This document shows, one piece after another, positions 13,725 through 28,929 of a DNA stretch of 64,000 nt. Source of the DNA: Struthio camelus (lineage: Eukaryota > Chordata > Aves > Struthioniformes > Struthionidae); assembly GCF_040807025.1 (NCBI RefSeq), contig NC_090967.1, positions 1,610,001-1,674,000 of the forward strand, written 5' to 3'. Position numbers and translations under genes: made by a program. The stretch's first letter is position 1; each line of letters starts with the position of its first letter. The notes beneath the pieces were generated by a model. It had not been told where the DNA came from. It saw only the letters and a list, made by a program, of their open reading frames with translations, and did not search any database.

Positions 13725-16700
13725 TGCGTGTGCATACATATAAATACATACACACAGTCATTCACATATACGTATACATGGAGAGGGTTGGTAGGATTAG
13801 TCTGCTAGTTCAGCTACCTGCATCAGTTGACTAGGGGTCAGGTCAGTGTCAACACCAGCAAAAAAGGAGGGAGAAGACTGACTTTCTGCTGGCATTACAA
13901 AACATTGTGCATATTGTAAAAGGCCACAATAATACAAATGGTCATTGCATTCTGTCCAAAATAGAGAAATCTAAGGGAAATCCATAGGGCTACAAATGGC
14001 CTTTCCCACCTGGTAAGAAGGAGGGAAATTTGCTCTTCTATAACAGAAAGAAAGGTTGTTTACCTGAGCATATCCTTTTCACTTGGCAAGTGATAAGCAA
14101 CATATAAGGAAGACCAGTGCTCAGGCATCTGTAGCTGCAGAAGAGCTGGATGAAAAATTAAGGTATTCCATTGCATGTCAACAGAGCTGAAGTCTATTAG
14201 CCCGATCTGTAAAATCCAAATACCATTTTACTTTGTAAGCTCCAACGTAGCCCCAGAAGGGTTAAATCCTTTTCTTCAGCAGATGAAAATAGTCTGTCTA
14301 AACTGCTAGGCCTGGAGGGAAGAACTAGCAGCTGCAGACAGTTTGTCTGCTAAGGCCGAGTGGGTAGCTGGACTGGCCAGGTGGAGGAAAGCCATCGTTC
14401 AGCAGAAGCTCCAAGGAACAGGCAGTGGTTGTTTTCCATGTTTTCCTGGAGCGTGTGGATCTGGGAACAGATGCAGGTCTGGGACAGCATTGGTGATAGT
14501 TTTAGCACTGGTCCTGTGCTATAAAAGGAGCCATTGTGTGCAACACTAGAAATACACATGGCCATTCCTATTCATTGCTACACATAGTGATAGAGGAGCT
14601 GCTGCAGCACTGTGAACCTTCTCTGCAGCCTGCAGCTCAGATGTTGTCTTCCTTTCTTTCTCCCTTTCCTCTGTCAGGAACGCAGCTTTTGTGGCTTCTG
14701 TGTGTGTATCTGTTTGTCCATGCACACGTGCTGCTTCAGAGGGGAGACCAGGGCTTGAGTGGAAGAGCTGGAGCCCTTGTTTATGGGGTGACGTGGGAGA
14801 AGCGTTTAGCATATTGTTTCTTTTCCTGTTTTTGATGGTAGAAGCTGTTGTTTCTGATTTTGCTGGGGAAACTCATGCAAGTGGAAACTCATGCAAGCTA
14901 CCAAATAGTTCTGGGAGATGTTGTCTGGACTGCAGTTTACTTACTAAAAGTAGAGTTTTCATTAAAGTCAGGTTCAAAGTGCTTCAGTTGGAAGAATCAA
15001 GGACCAATCTGAGAATTGCCCCATGATGTACGAAGCAACGTTTTGTTTAAAAATGTGCCTAAAGCTAACTAAAAAGCCACCACCAAAGCGAAGTGTTTGT
15101 CTGATTGCCTCAAAGCAGGGCTTTAAAACTTTGTATGTGAGAGAGAGAGTGAGCTACACAGTAACCATCTGGCAGAAGCTAGGGAGAGATCAGCCTGGCT
15201 GGGATGAGATCCATGCAACACTTCCCTGTGTGCTGAGGTACGCATGGCAGGCGCTAGGTAGGAGATAGACAAGGTGTCCGAGTCCCTCCAGTGCAGGAGG
15301 GCTGTTTTCATTAAAAGATGTAGCAGTGGGGACTCAATAGCAACCTTCACTTCTCACCTGAGAAGCTCAAGCATGAAAGGGCTGTCTTGGTGTGGCTCTG
15401 ATCACCTCTTGCACAGCCCCGTTACATGCCATGGCCTCATCCACCTCTAACTTCTCATCACCTCTAGCTTCTCAACAACCCAGAGACTGGATGGACCCCT
15501 TCCCTAGCTCTCTTCTGCCCCATAAAAGAGGCCAGTGGAGGAGTGGTTGCAACTGCTACACAGATGTGCCCAAGCAATGCCAGCATAGCATGCTTGGAGG
15601 CTAGGCAGGCCTTGATCATAATGACAGGTTTCTGCATCTGGCAGCCCCAACCACTTCTTAGGTGGCAGAGAGAGATGTTGTCAGTGCTACTGTCCCCATA
15701 TCCTCTTTCAGAGTCTTGTTCTGTCTTGGTGCACTGGGGTATTTCCATCCCTGACTTCAAGGACCTCAGTTGCTGAAATACTGCTTATGATGGACTCTAT
15801 GATTTTTGCTGGTTACAGTTGTGAGTAATCACTTCCTGGAAGACAGTGCAGCTCCTTCCTCAGGGAAACATGCTGCACAAGTATGCAAAGCTGAGCTAAT
15901 GAAGCACATTGGCTCAGAGCGGGCCTCAGAGCAGATCCAAACAGCCCCAAGACCTGCAGAAGCAAGTGAGGCTCTCAGGGACCTGAAGTACAGAAGCCTC
16001 CAGTGGGAAAGCCAGGATCCAATGGGGAAGGTGTGCTTCTCAAAGAAACCAGTGCCTGAGACCATCAAGGCCTCAGCTCAAAGGGTAGGCCTCTGCCTAC
16101 CTATGGGAACGGCTCTGGAGTGTTCCTTCGTAAAACTGTCAGGTTTGTTCACTTTTCCATGCAAGCCTCTGTGCTGCTTTCATGCTGGCTGGCATGCACA
16201 TTTTTATTAATTAACATAAGATAGTGCCCTTTGGATTTATAGGGGCCTGGGTGTAGGCATGAGGCTGAGCCTGTCTCCTGCTTGCCTTTCCAGTGCCCAG
16301 CCTCCCTGGATCTGCTGGCTCATAGAGTGACCCATGCTGCTTGCTGGAAGACATCTGGTAGAACGGCATGGCTGGATCTTGGCAAATGCAACAGCATGCA
16401 GTCTGAAAAGGCCTTGGCCAGGGAGCAGAAGGATAGGAAGATGGACCACTGCACTGGAAGTGCCAGGCTGCAGCTTTCTGCATGTCCTCCTCATTTTTGG
16501 AGAGATTAATTTGATGCAAGGCACTATGGGATCGAGGGGCTCCACCACTGTGCCAGCTGTGGGAGTCCACCCTACAGCAACACATCCAGCAAAAGCATCT
16601 TAAACCTGATGTCACACAACAGTTCATCAGTGGATATAGCTCCATGGTGGCCCTCTGGGATTCTAGCTTCCCTAGCAGAAGGCAAGAGTGCTCTGCCTTC

Positions 16701-17377
16701 CCATGGTTGCAATTGGTGGATCCCAGGAAATGCATGTGACTCTTTAGCCATGACTGCATGCAAGGGGCTGGCTGAAAGAGGAATGCAGTGGAATGGGCTG
16801 TTGGAGCTGATTTTGGACCTGATTTGGTTGCCTGCTTTGAAGGCCCATCCCTCTGCAGTGAGCAGGATGAGCTTCATGTTCTGGAAGACAATGGTGTCCA
16901 AGGCATCATCATTCAGCTGTGCATCCAGTGCCTATGTGAAGTGGATTATGGACTGTGCTGTTTCTATACCTAGAAAAGAAGAGGGACACCAAGATAAACC
17001 TCATTTGTCTTGTGGCAGAGAATAGCAGACCCATCTGCTCCAGGTCTGTTTTTCCCTCCAGACCCTGTCCACTCCCATGTGTCAAATCCTGTGGCTTAGA
17101 CTTACCACAGTCTATGCACATGACTGGGACCACCTGGAGCCACCTCTCGCTTCTGCCAAATTCTCTGGTAATTATCCTGCATGATACAGACTTTTACAGC
17201 ATATTCTGGGCATCCTTAGCAAAGCCTTTGTCATAACCTGGGATGAGTGCTATCCCTCATGCAGGCAGTCTGGGGTGACCCTCCTGCTGAACGGGGACCC
17301 TCCGTGCTCTGGATCACTCTGCAGCATGACTGCATAGTCACAGAGGAAGCCATAGTGCTGTAAGGTTCACCCACATC
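13725..17377. other. Intergenic DNA, possible decayed sequence at 15.8-17.2 kb
   Basis: No gene recognised. A 16-bp tandem duplication lies at 14867-14898. From about 15.8 to 17.2 kb several overlapping frames of 70-180 codons occur on both strands (for example 16609-17025 + and 16759-16211 -). They could be remnants of an old coding sequence or chance in GC-richer DNA. I see no domain in any of them. Confidence 0.45.
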
Positions 17378-17819
17378 AGGGCTACAAGGATGATGAGGGG
17401 ACTGGAGCATCTCTCCTCTGAAGAGAGGCTGCGCGAGCTGGGCCTGTTCAGCCTGGAGAAGAGAAGACTGAGAGGGGATCTGATCAATGTGTATCTGAAG
17501 GGGGGGGGGGGCGTTGAGAGGATGAGGCCAGTCTCTTCTCCATGGTGCCCAGCAACAGGACAAGAGGCAACGGGCACAAACTGAACCAGAGGAGGTTCCA
17601 TCTGAACATGGGGAAAAACTTCTTGACTGTGAGGGTGACAGAGCACTGGAACAGGTTGCCCAGAGAGGTGGTGGAGTCTCCTTCCCTGGCGATATTCAAA
17701 ACCCACCTGGACGCGATCCTGGGCAATATGCTCTAGAGGACCCTGCCTGAGCAGGGAGATTGGACGAGATGATCTCCAGAGGTCCCTTCCAACCTCAACC
17801 ATCCTGTGATCCTGTGATC
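17378..17819 (+). mobile_element. CR1 LINE copy C, 3' fragment
   Basis: About 440 bp of CR1 3' end on the + strand, from the ORF2 C-terminal region to a tail of two ATCCTGTG units (17801-17818). Unlike copies A, B, H and J, the codon after the HLS residues is not TAG here: the frame reads on through [20 protein letters not shown] to the G run at about 17500. A poly-G expansion at about 17500-17511 then breaks the frame. Confidence 0.92.
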
Positions 17820-18039
17820 AGGCCTACACAGTCATGGCCTGAAACATCTTTGTACACTTACATGTGGTCCACCATGTTCCACCTGTTCTGTAGGGTCTCT
17901 CATTCACTGTCCTGTGCTTTAACTAAGAGCAGGTGTCTGACAGTGTATGTCTTTGCTATCTGATGGCATCTTTTAGGAGTTGGATTTTGGCCCTTCCTTC
18001 AGGGTGCTCTTTTAGGTACTAGAGCCTGCCATAGAAATA

Positions 18040-18740
18040 GTCAAGCTCAGGGGTCCTTTCCCAAGGACTGATGGAAGGCTGAGCAGCTGTAAGTTCCTGA
18101 ATCCTCTTTCTTGCCTTCTTGAAAATGGGTGCAACATTTTGTGTCTGGTCCCAAGGACCAGAATATGTCAGACTGGCTTAAGCAGTCTATACCTGAATCT
18201 TCCTCTACTGTCTGTAATACTTCACTCCCCCTAAACTCTTTCACTAGGAACAAGGACCTGAGAGACTGTGTACAGACCCTTGCCAGTAAAAATGATGTCA
18301 AATAAGACACTGACTACCCCAGCTTTTTCATGTCCTTCATCACTGGATTCTCTCCACCATTCAGCAGCAAGCTTACATTTTTCTTAGTCTTCCATTCCCT
18401 GCTGGTGAACCTTTAGAAACACTTCTTGTAGCTTTTCCAACCCCAGCTGAGCTTTGGCTTCCTCAGTTCTGTCCCTACATATCCAGACAGTGCTTTTGCA
18501 TCTCTCTTATGTAGCTTGATTCTGCTTCCATATTCTATACTCTTCATTTTTGCATTTAAGTTCAATCTAGAGTTCCCCATTCAGCCAGTCTGGCCTCCTG
18601 CCATGCTTGCTCAACTTCTTGTACTTTGAGATGGACCGTTCTTGTGCTCGTTCTTCTCCACAGAGTTATTAGAAATTCCGGTGCCTGCTTCACATTTACC
18701 CCAGCTCAGCTCTGCTGTGGCTCATCTCTGCTTCTGAAAT
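18040..18740 (-). mobile_element. Degenerate CR1-like LINE fragment (copy D)
   Basis: Minus-strand sequence with decayed CR1 ORF2 text around the start of the RT domain, for example FQEGKKEDSG where younger copies have [10 protein letters not shown], and GPD followed by a scrambled helix. Divergence and internal deletions suggest an old copy. Edges are approximate and the 18.7-19.3 kb flank may continue it. Confidence 0.65.
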
Positions 18741-21700
18741 AAGATGTTCCATACCATTCTGCTCCTTCCCAACCACTGGGCCATAGAGCCTCAGTCCCCA
18801 GTCTCCCAAAGTGCTCTTTCATGAACACATCATATGGCATAAACTCACACTATTATCTTGCCACAGTTTGACTGCTGCAATTGAGGAAATATTTTTGTAT
18901 TTTGGATACTGCCAGCAATGGTATCACTTATGTCCAGAAATGAGTAGATGTCACAGTTGTTGGATCTCTGTAGCTACATTTACCATCTGTGTCCTGAGGA
19001 ACCTGGTCCTGGTTTTCTCCATCCTAAATGAGTGAGCACCATCTCTGGATTCAGCTCTGCTGGATCCAAGTCCTCTGAATGACTGATGCTAATTGATATT
19101 TGGGAGTGGGGCCCCCCATTAGGTACAAATATGGAGTCTCTTCCAGGTCTCCTTGTCATCAAGAAATCCAGTGGTGCCTGTTCATCCCCTCTGCTAAGCT
19201 ACCATCTCTCTGTCCTTCTGGCCAGCTAGGTCACCTGAATATCTCCCATACCCTGCACACTGTTGCAGGTGCCCATTACTCTGCCTCCCTCCTCCCAGTG
19301 TCCATGGGGCAGAAGTGGTGCCACCAGATATGTTTCACAGAAGCGCTCTGCTTCTTCCCTTGAACTACAAATGTGAGGCGGAACCACTAAATCTTTCATC
19401 TTTTCATGTCTCTTACAATAGCCTATGTCTTCCATGAGTGTCAAGCTACATTGCTGCACACAGATCTGAAAAAAAAAAAATTAGCCTGCCAGGTAAGGGA
19501 GGTTCTGCCAGGTCCCACCCAGAAGGAGATCCTGCAAGTAGCAGCACATTCTCTGCTCCCTGTGCCTCACCAGTGAGCACGCTAAGAGCACTCACTCTGT
19601 TCTGTGGCAGCCTGAGTTCTCCTGCACTGTCTCATTCGATGCTCAAGACAACATCTGCTCCAGCCCCTTGTGCCCATGGAGCTCAATGTTGCTTTGATGC
19701 CTCATGACATGTTGCTATAGTCACCTTTCTTCTGCTGTCCCCTCCAGCAGATAGAAAATCATCAGGCTAATAAACTACCAAGGAACCCATAGGTATGGCC
19801 TCGAAAGCAATGTGTCCCTAGAAGTAGAATCCCTGCAGATTAAAATTGCAAGAATGGCCAGCAGTATCCAAAATGTCAATCTGACATCATGTTTTGGAAA
19901 GAATTAGTAACTCAGCTGGGAACAACCTCCACCCATCCTGTCCTTAGGCAAGCCAAAGTCCCCATGGGAGACCCCCGATGGGGTGTTTGCTCCTAATGGC
20001 TCTAAGAAAGTGGTAAGGCAAAGTGTGTGCGGACTTAATGCAGAATTCAGATAAAGGGGGAAATTCAGCTGAGATGCAAACCACTTGCAAATGCTGGGAA
20101 TGTAGGAGAAGACATTTAACACTGTTGGAATAGAGCAAAGGCTTCTGGGAACTGAAAAGCTGGATTTTCTGGTAGGCAGTGAGGAACTTGTGAAAGCAAC
20201 AATGGGAGGCAAAGGGGCTGAAAGGATGGGGAAAGGACAATGTTTCTTGGCATTTCAATGAAGAGTAGGAGGGTAAAATGAGGGGAAGCCCAAGGAGAAT
20301 TTGGGGGCTGTATATCTATGTGTTTGCTTGTTGAGTGGAGAAGAAGAATATGTCATGAGTGGGATAGAGCAACAGCCAGGGTGAGTGGTGGAAAAGCCCT
20401 GTGTCCACACCAGGTTGTTCGTGCTCATGGAACCGGGCAGCAGAAAGCAGTGGTTTCCTCTTCCTTTGGGCAAATGTTTATTTTAGGGCCACCTTGCCAG
20501 ATGGTGGTCACAGACACAAAGCAGGTATATCCTTCCTTTCTTCTGCACACCCAGAGCTGATGTAAACAGCTAGCAAGATAGTCCCAGGCACAATGGCAGT
20601 TTCTCCAGCTTGGGGTGTGCAGCACCCCCTCCCCGAGGAAAACCAGAGCTTGTGGCTGGATGGACCTTTAGCTGACCTCATCTGAGAGTCCTCATAACGT
20701 TGGTAAAGATTATATCAGACTTGACCTGAATTAGAAGTGCACATAACAAATTTGGCGTTCTTAATTTTACTCACTGGACTTCTAAACATGTTAGAATGAA
20801 GCAGAGTTAGGTTTTCTTTTGTCTTTGTAGGGCAGTCCCCCTCCCCTTCAGAATGAAGGTTCGTGGATATTCTGCCCTCCTGTGGAGAAAAGAATTAGGG
20901 CTAGACGTAAAACAGGACTTTAGGGAGGAATATTCCTCATATCTTGAATTCCTGCCATTAGCTAGGTGACAGAGAGTCCAAAGAGACTTTGCCAGAGAGT
21001 CAGAACAACTCCTCTACTAGAGCAGGAACAAGTCCTACATCCTAGGCTATATCTATATTTTGTCCAATGACTGCATGTAAAATCCTGTACTTTGCTTAAA
21101 ATTCAAGACAAAAGTTCTGTTTTCAATTTTTAAAAATTAAAAGAAATCTCTTTGAAAGCAGAAGACAATTCATTGGGCTGAACAATACATTCAGCTCTGG
21201 GGTAAGGATTTTCTTAGGCAAGAAAATCCAAGAGCTTTCATTTAAAAAAAAAATCTGTTTCATCTGTTTCTTTTGATTTGTCATCATCTAACTTAAAGAT
21301 ATATTTGTAAAGCTGTCAGTGGGAAATCAAACATGTTGCCTTATTAGTTTGTTTTGCCCTTCAGAAATTAGCAAAAACATGCTCCTGAGCCTTTTACAAC
21401 TAAAAAGCATAGCTTTAGACGTGCACAAACTCTTGCAAACTGTCTGTGAAATGGAGAACTTTAACAGATTCTGTTCTGCCACGCCTGATGCCGAGGACCT
21501 TTGTGCTTTCTCAGCCATTAGGCACATGTCACCTGAGAGTGAGGAAGTAGCAAAGGAAACAAAGCGGGAGGAGAGCTGGCAGAAGGTTTCACGCTTGAGT
21601 CAAAGCTAGACAAAACCGAGGACTTGCCTTTTTTTAAACTTTTATTAAGCATTTTGAGAAGTACTGCCTTCTGAAGATAACATGTTCCTCATGATGAACA

Positions 21701-23989
21701 GTTATTTGCAATCAAAATTTCTTTCTTTCTAAAGAGATGAAGACAGAAGGCATGGTGAAGAAAGAAAAAGAGACATTTCAGGAAGAATGGACTCAGAGTC
21801 TGCATATCTCTGATGACAAAACAAGAACAAATTGAAGCAAAACAACTACCAGATAATTTCTATCCATTGTCACATGCTGTAAAAAGTCCAAATACTTGTC
21901 TGTCCACAGAGTCAGTAGCTGTAGCATATCATGTCATCAGCCAAGCTTTGAACATTAGGAAGGAAGTGTTTTAAAATAAATGAGAAATGGCTATCTGAAG
22001 ATGACTCATCTCTGCTATGTGGCAATTGTTGAAATTAGTGTGTTAGAGATGCTAGAGAGGGACCCCCCCCGCCCCCCCGTTCCCCCAGTTGTCTAGGAAT
22101 GTAGGAGCTTTGTCATTTTTGGAGTGAGGCATTTTTAACTGCATTTAGCAGACATGAAGAAATGTGGCACTTGTCAGCACCTATCTCCTGCCATGCTTCC
22201 ATTCACTGAACTTGTCTTAGTCCCCAAAGAAGAAAAGAGTGGGATCCCTGCTTTTATCTGAGTTCAGAACTGATACACTGATTCCCTGAATGGGTACAAG
22301 TTCTAGAGGGAAAAGCTCCTGTCCTTCTGCATCCTCTGTGACTGAGACATGCTGAGACTTTACCTTGCTTTAATTAGTAACAGTGCTGACAAGTCTTTCA
22401 AAACCAGAAAACAAGTACAGTGTCATCATAATTCTGGTTGATAAAAATTATGAAGATAAATACCAGCTACTCTGGTCTGTTTGCTACATTTAATTTTGAA
22501 ACCCAGCTGTGTAACTTTGGTTTCAAAAGTCATCAAACAGACCCTTAGAAAACACATGCCAAATTGCAGTTCCCTGATGGGTATGGTTGACAGATACTTC
22601 TTTTTGGTTGAAATGCTTTCCATAGATAGCAGAAGGTTACATAAGTGGTTTTTTTACTCCTGATAATAATAACAAAGCAGTAAAAGCATATGATATATGT
22701 TTCCCTCAAGCAGCACATCTTCAGCGGGAAAAGTACAGCATAATATTTGTGGGGAACGGATTATGGAGAGAAGGGCAGAAAAGGCATTTACGAGGCAGAA
22801 AATGGAGGAGCCCAGTAGCAACCTTGTTTTTCCCAGGAATTCTCTCTGTGCTGCACTGTGATATACATACATGCATACACACACACACACACGTTTACAT
22901 ATATACACACCTATACAGTGCTCTTTTGTTTTCTTTAGAGATGCATATTGAACTTCTCACATAAATGCTGATTTTTGGATACCAAACCCATATGTCTATT
23001 ACAGAGGAATTAGCCTAACAGACAAAAAGGATATTTTTCTCTTTGTCAGAGTGAGCATATCAGCTTCCTTTTGTTGTGATTATTTCTGGGGTTTCTGAAT
23101 TTACTATGTAAGATCCCACAGCAAACTGCTTCAGATCCTATGATGCTGCAGGCTGCTGTGAAAGGCAAGCTTGCTCTGGAGGGCACGTCAACCCCAGGAA
23201 AAGAGTACCACTCGACCTCTCATGTTCTTACAGCATTGTTGGTAGCGGTAACTGGTTTTATACTAGCTGTTACATACATACTTGCATCACACTTGAGGAG
23301 CAGAAAACAGCAAGGTGTTGTCTTTTTTCCCCCTCACAATTATTTATTAGATAGCTGCTATTAGCAATTAAGTATTTACAGTTTTCTGGGGCACCAACTT
23401 AGTTGTTCACAGTGCTCTGTTGAGATTTCTGCTGTAAGATTTTTTAATTGGCCTCATAGTTCATACCAGTGAATATTCTTTTTGAACATATTTTTATTGT
23501 TGCAGAGAACCAGTATTACCTACTATAGACTCTGCATATAGAACAGAAGACCTAAATACAGCCACGTCAAGACAAAACTACACAAAAAAGTATGAAATGA
23601 TGGGATTGCCATAGAAGCAGAGAACATCATCGACAGTACAGTCAACCTCTGGTGAATTCACCAACAGAGCTATCTCAGGGTGCTTTTGCATACTAAAATG
23701 AACTGAAACTGCCAAAAGCATTATAGCAGTATTGAGAATTTTTTAAACATTTTATTTCAATTTACTAAAGATGCCTACCAAAAAGACTTGTGTATAGGGA
23801 AGTAAATAATCTCTAGCGCTTTTCTGCTCCATTTTCTTCAGTCTTTTCAAAACCACAGTGTGGCATTATTAATCTTCATTTGCTTCTGCTGGGGGGACTC
23901 CTGTGAGAGTCACCTACTTTGTTAGCCTGGGAGTTCCTTAATCCATAGTCTCTGACTTCTTACAAAGAACGTGCTAACAATATTGTAGA
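18741..23989. other. Intergenic DNA, nothing recognised
   Basis: No coding exon recognised on either strand. Low-complexity tracts include a C-rich run near 22064-22085 and a (CA)n stretch near 22877-22893 followed by TA-rich sequence. Confidence 0.5.
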
Positions 23990-24056
23990 AAAGTCTAAGT
24001 TGGAAGGGACCTCCGGAGATCATCTGGCCCAACCTCCTGCTGAAAGCACAGCCACA
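23990..24056 (-). mobile_element. CR1 3'-end fragment
   Basis: About 65 bp matching the terminal CR1 3' UTR in minus orientation (AAGTTGGAAGGGACCTCCGG, then CATCTGGCCCAACCTCCTGC). The octamer tail is not preserved and the rest of the element is missing. Confidence 0.75.
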
Positions 24057-24623
24057 GATTAGATTATGAAGGGCCCTGTCACACTGAGTGCTTGGTGTCC
24101 TGACATTCAGGAGTTGAAAGTACTGCAGAAGTAAGAGACCGACAGAGAGGACAGACCTACTGGGATGCAGATCTAGACCCTAGCAGGCTACGCGGAGCGC
24201 GTCTAATCCTAGCGCTCAACACATGCTAGGCATCCTGTCCCGCAGACGTACCCAGAGCACCGCAGCCACTAGGACAGAAGGGGCCATCCGCTCCTGGGCA
24301 GGAGGGCCGCTGCCGCAGTACGGCAGCGTCCCCGCTCAGCCCTGGTACGTGACGGAGAAATCAACGCTCCCGGGAGAGAGAGAGGTCCGCGCCCACTCCA
24401 ACCCCGCACCGCGGCCTGACCCGCAGCGAGCGCTGCTGCGAGGCGCCGAGCCCCTCCTCAGGCGAGGCCCGCCCGGCCCGGCCAGACCGCCAAGAGGGAC
24501 GCTCTGGGGGGACGCGGCTGCCTGGTCCGCCCTGGCGGGTCGAGGGGCTCCCCGGTGGCCCCCCTGCCCTGCCCTGCCCTGCCCCGCCCCGGAGGCCCAG
24601 TCCCCTCCCTGACGTGACCCTGA

Positions 24624-27944
<3,321 letters not shown>

Positions 27945-27963
27945 GCTATACAGTCTGTAACTC

Positions 27964-27969
27964 AATAAA
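27964..27969 (+). promoter_or_regulatory. RPL36: RPL36 polyadenylation signal
   Basis: AATAAA 20 bases after the stop codon, giving the very short 3' UTR usual for ribosomal-protein mRNAs. Confidence 0.93.
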
Positions 27970-27989
27970 GTCCTTTCTCACAAAACCAG

Positions 27990-28929
27990 TGTAGGGGCTG
28001 CAAACAGTACACTTTTCTCAGTCTGTAGGAAATGGGGTGCTCCTGGGGGTGCTGGTTTGGATAAAGAGGTGTTACAAGTGTTTACAGGTAACCTCACACC
28101 TCTTCCTCTGTGGGAAGGGGTGAGGTGGGCGGGAAGTGCAGCTGGTGCTGCAGCAGAGGAGCACAGACTGCTTGCTTTGAGTAATGCTTGTCTCCAAGGG
28201 CTTCCTGATAACGGGGAAGCTCCGTGCTGGTTCATTTGACCAAGCAGTCAGGCTTAAGGTTTCCTGGTAGTGGTCAGCAGGACAAGTCCTGCCCCACTGC
28301 ATATTTAGGATGGGTGAGGAAAGGGACTCTGAGCTGTTCCTACCCCTCCCTCCCCACAACCCTGACTTGCTCTGATGGAGGAGATTACCTTGTGGGAGCT
28401 CAGAACACCAGGTTATGTTAGTCCTGTGTAAAGTGGAGTGCTGCCCCACAATACCTGCAGCAGAGACTGTGCTCACATGCAATACTGGAGGAGCACTGGA
28501 TGAACTCTCCCTTTTGGCTGCTTTTGCTGTTCCTGTTTTTCCACTCTTTCCTTCTTCCTCTCATTGCGTCTTGTGTAGTTTTAATCCTTCTCCTGTTTCC
28601 CTATGTAGTTTGGTTTCCTTCCTTATATGTAGCTTGCTTTTGCCACATCCAGTAACTAAAACTACTTCCTGTGACCCTCCCTCTTTAGCTTCTAGCTGAA
28701 GCTACTGTTACTCCCTTTCCCCTGCTCACTCCTGAAACATGCAGCTTCTGCCTTCCTTAGTGTGAGTGAACCTGTCTCCTTACCACCTGTCTTTTTAAAA
28801 TCCTTCATGCTTTTAACAGCAGCAGGGCTTCTGTGTCCTGTGCCCAAGGAAGAAGACCCTGAATTCCATTTCTTTGCATCGGCTATCACCAGGCACTATA
28901 AAAAAATACATTGCCTTATTTTTGGAATA
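27990..28929. other. Intergenic DNA downstream of RPL36
   Basis: No gene recognised. Ordinary mixed-composition sequence up to the next CR1. Confidence 0.5.

Noticed and set aside
15806-17133. Cluster of overlapping frames on both strands
   Set aside because: Considered a decayed gene. I could not match any frame to a family, and frames on both strands compete, so only a cautious region note is given.
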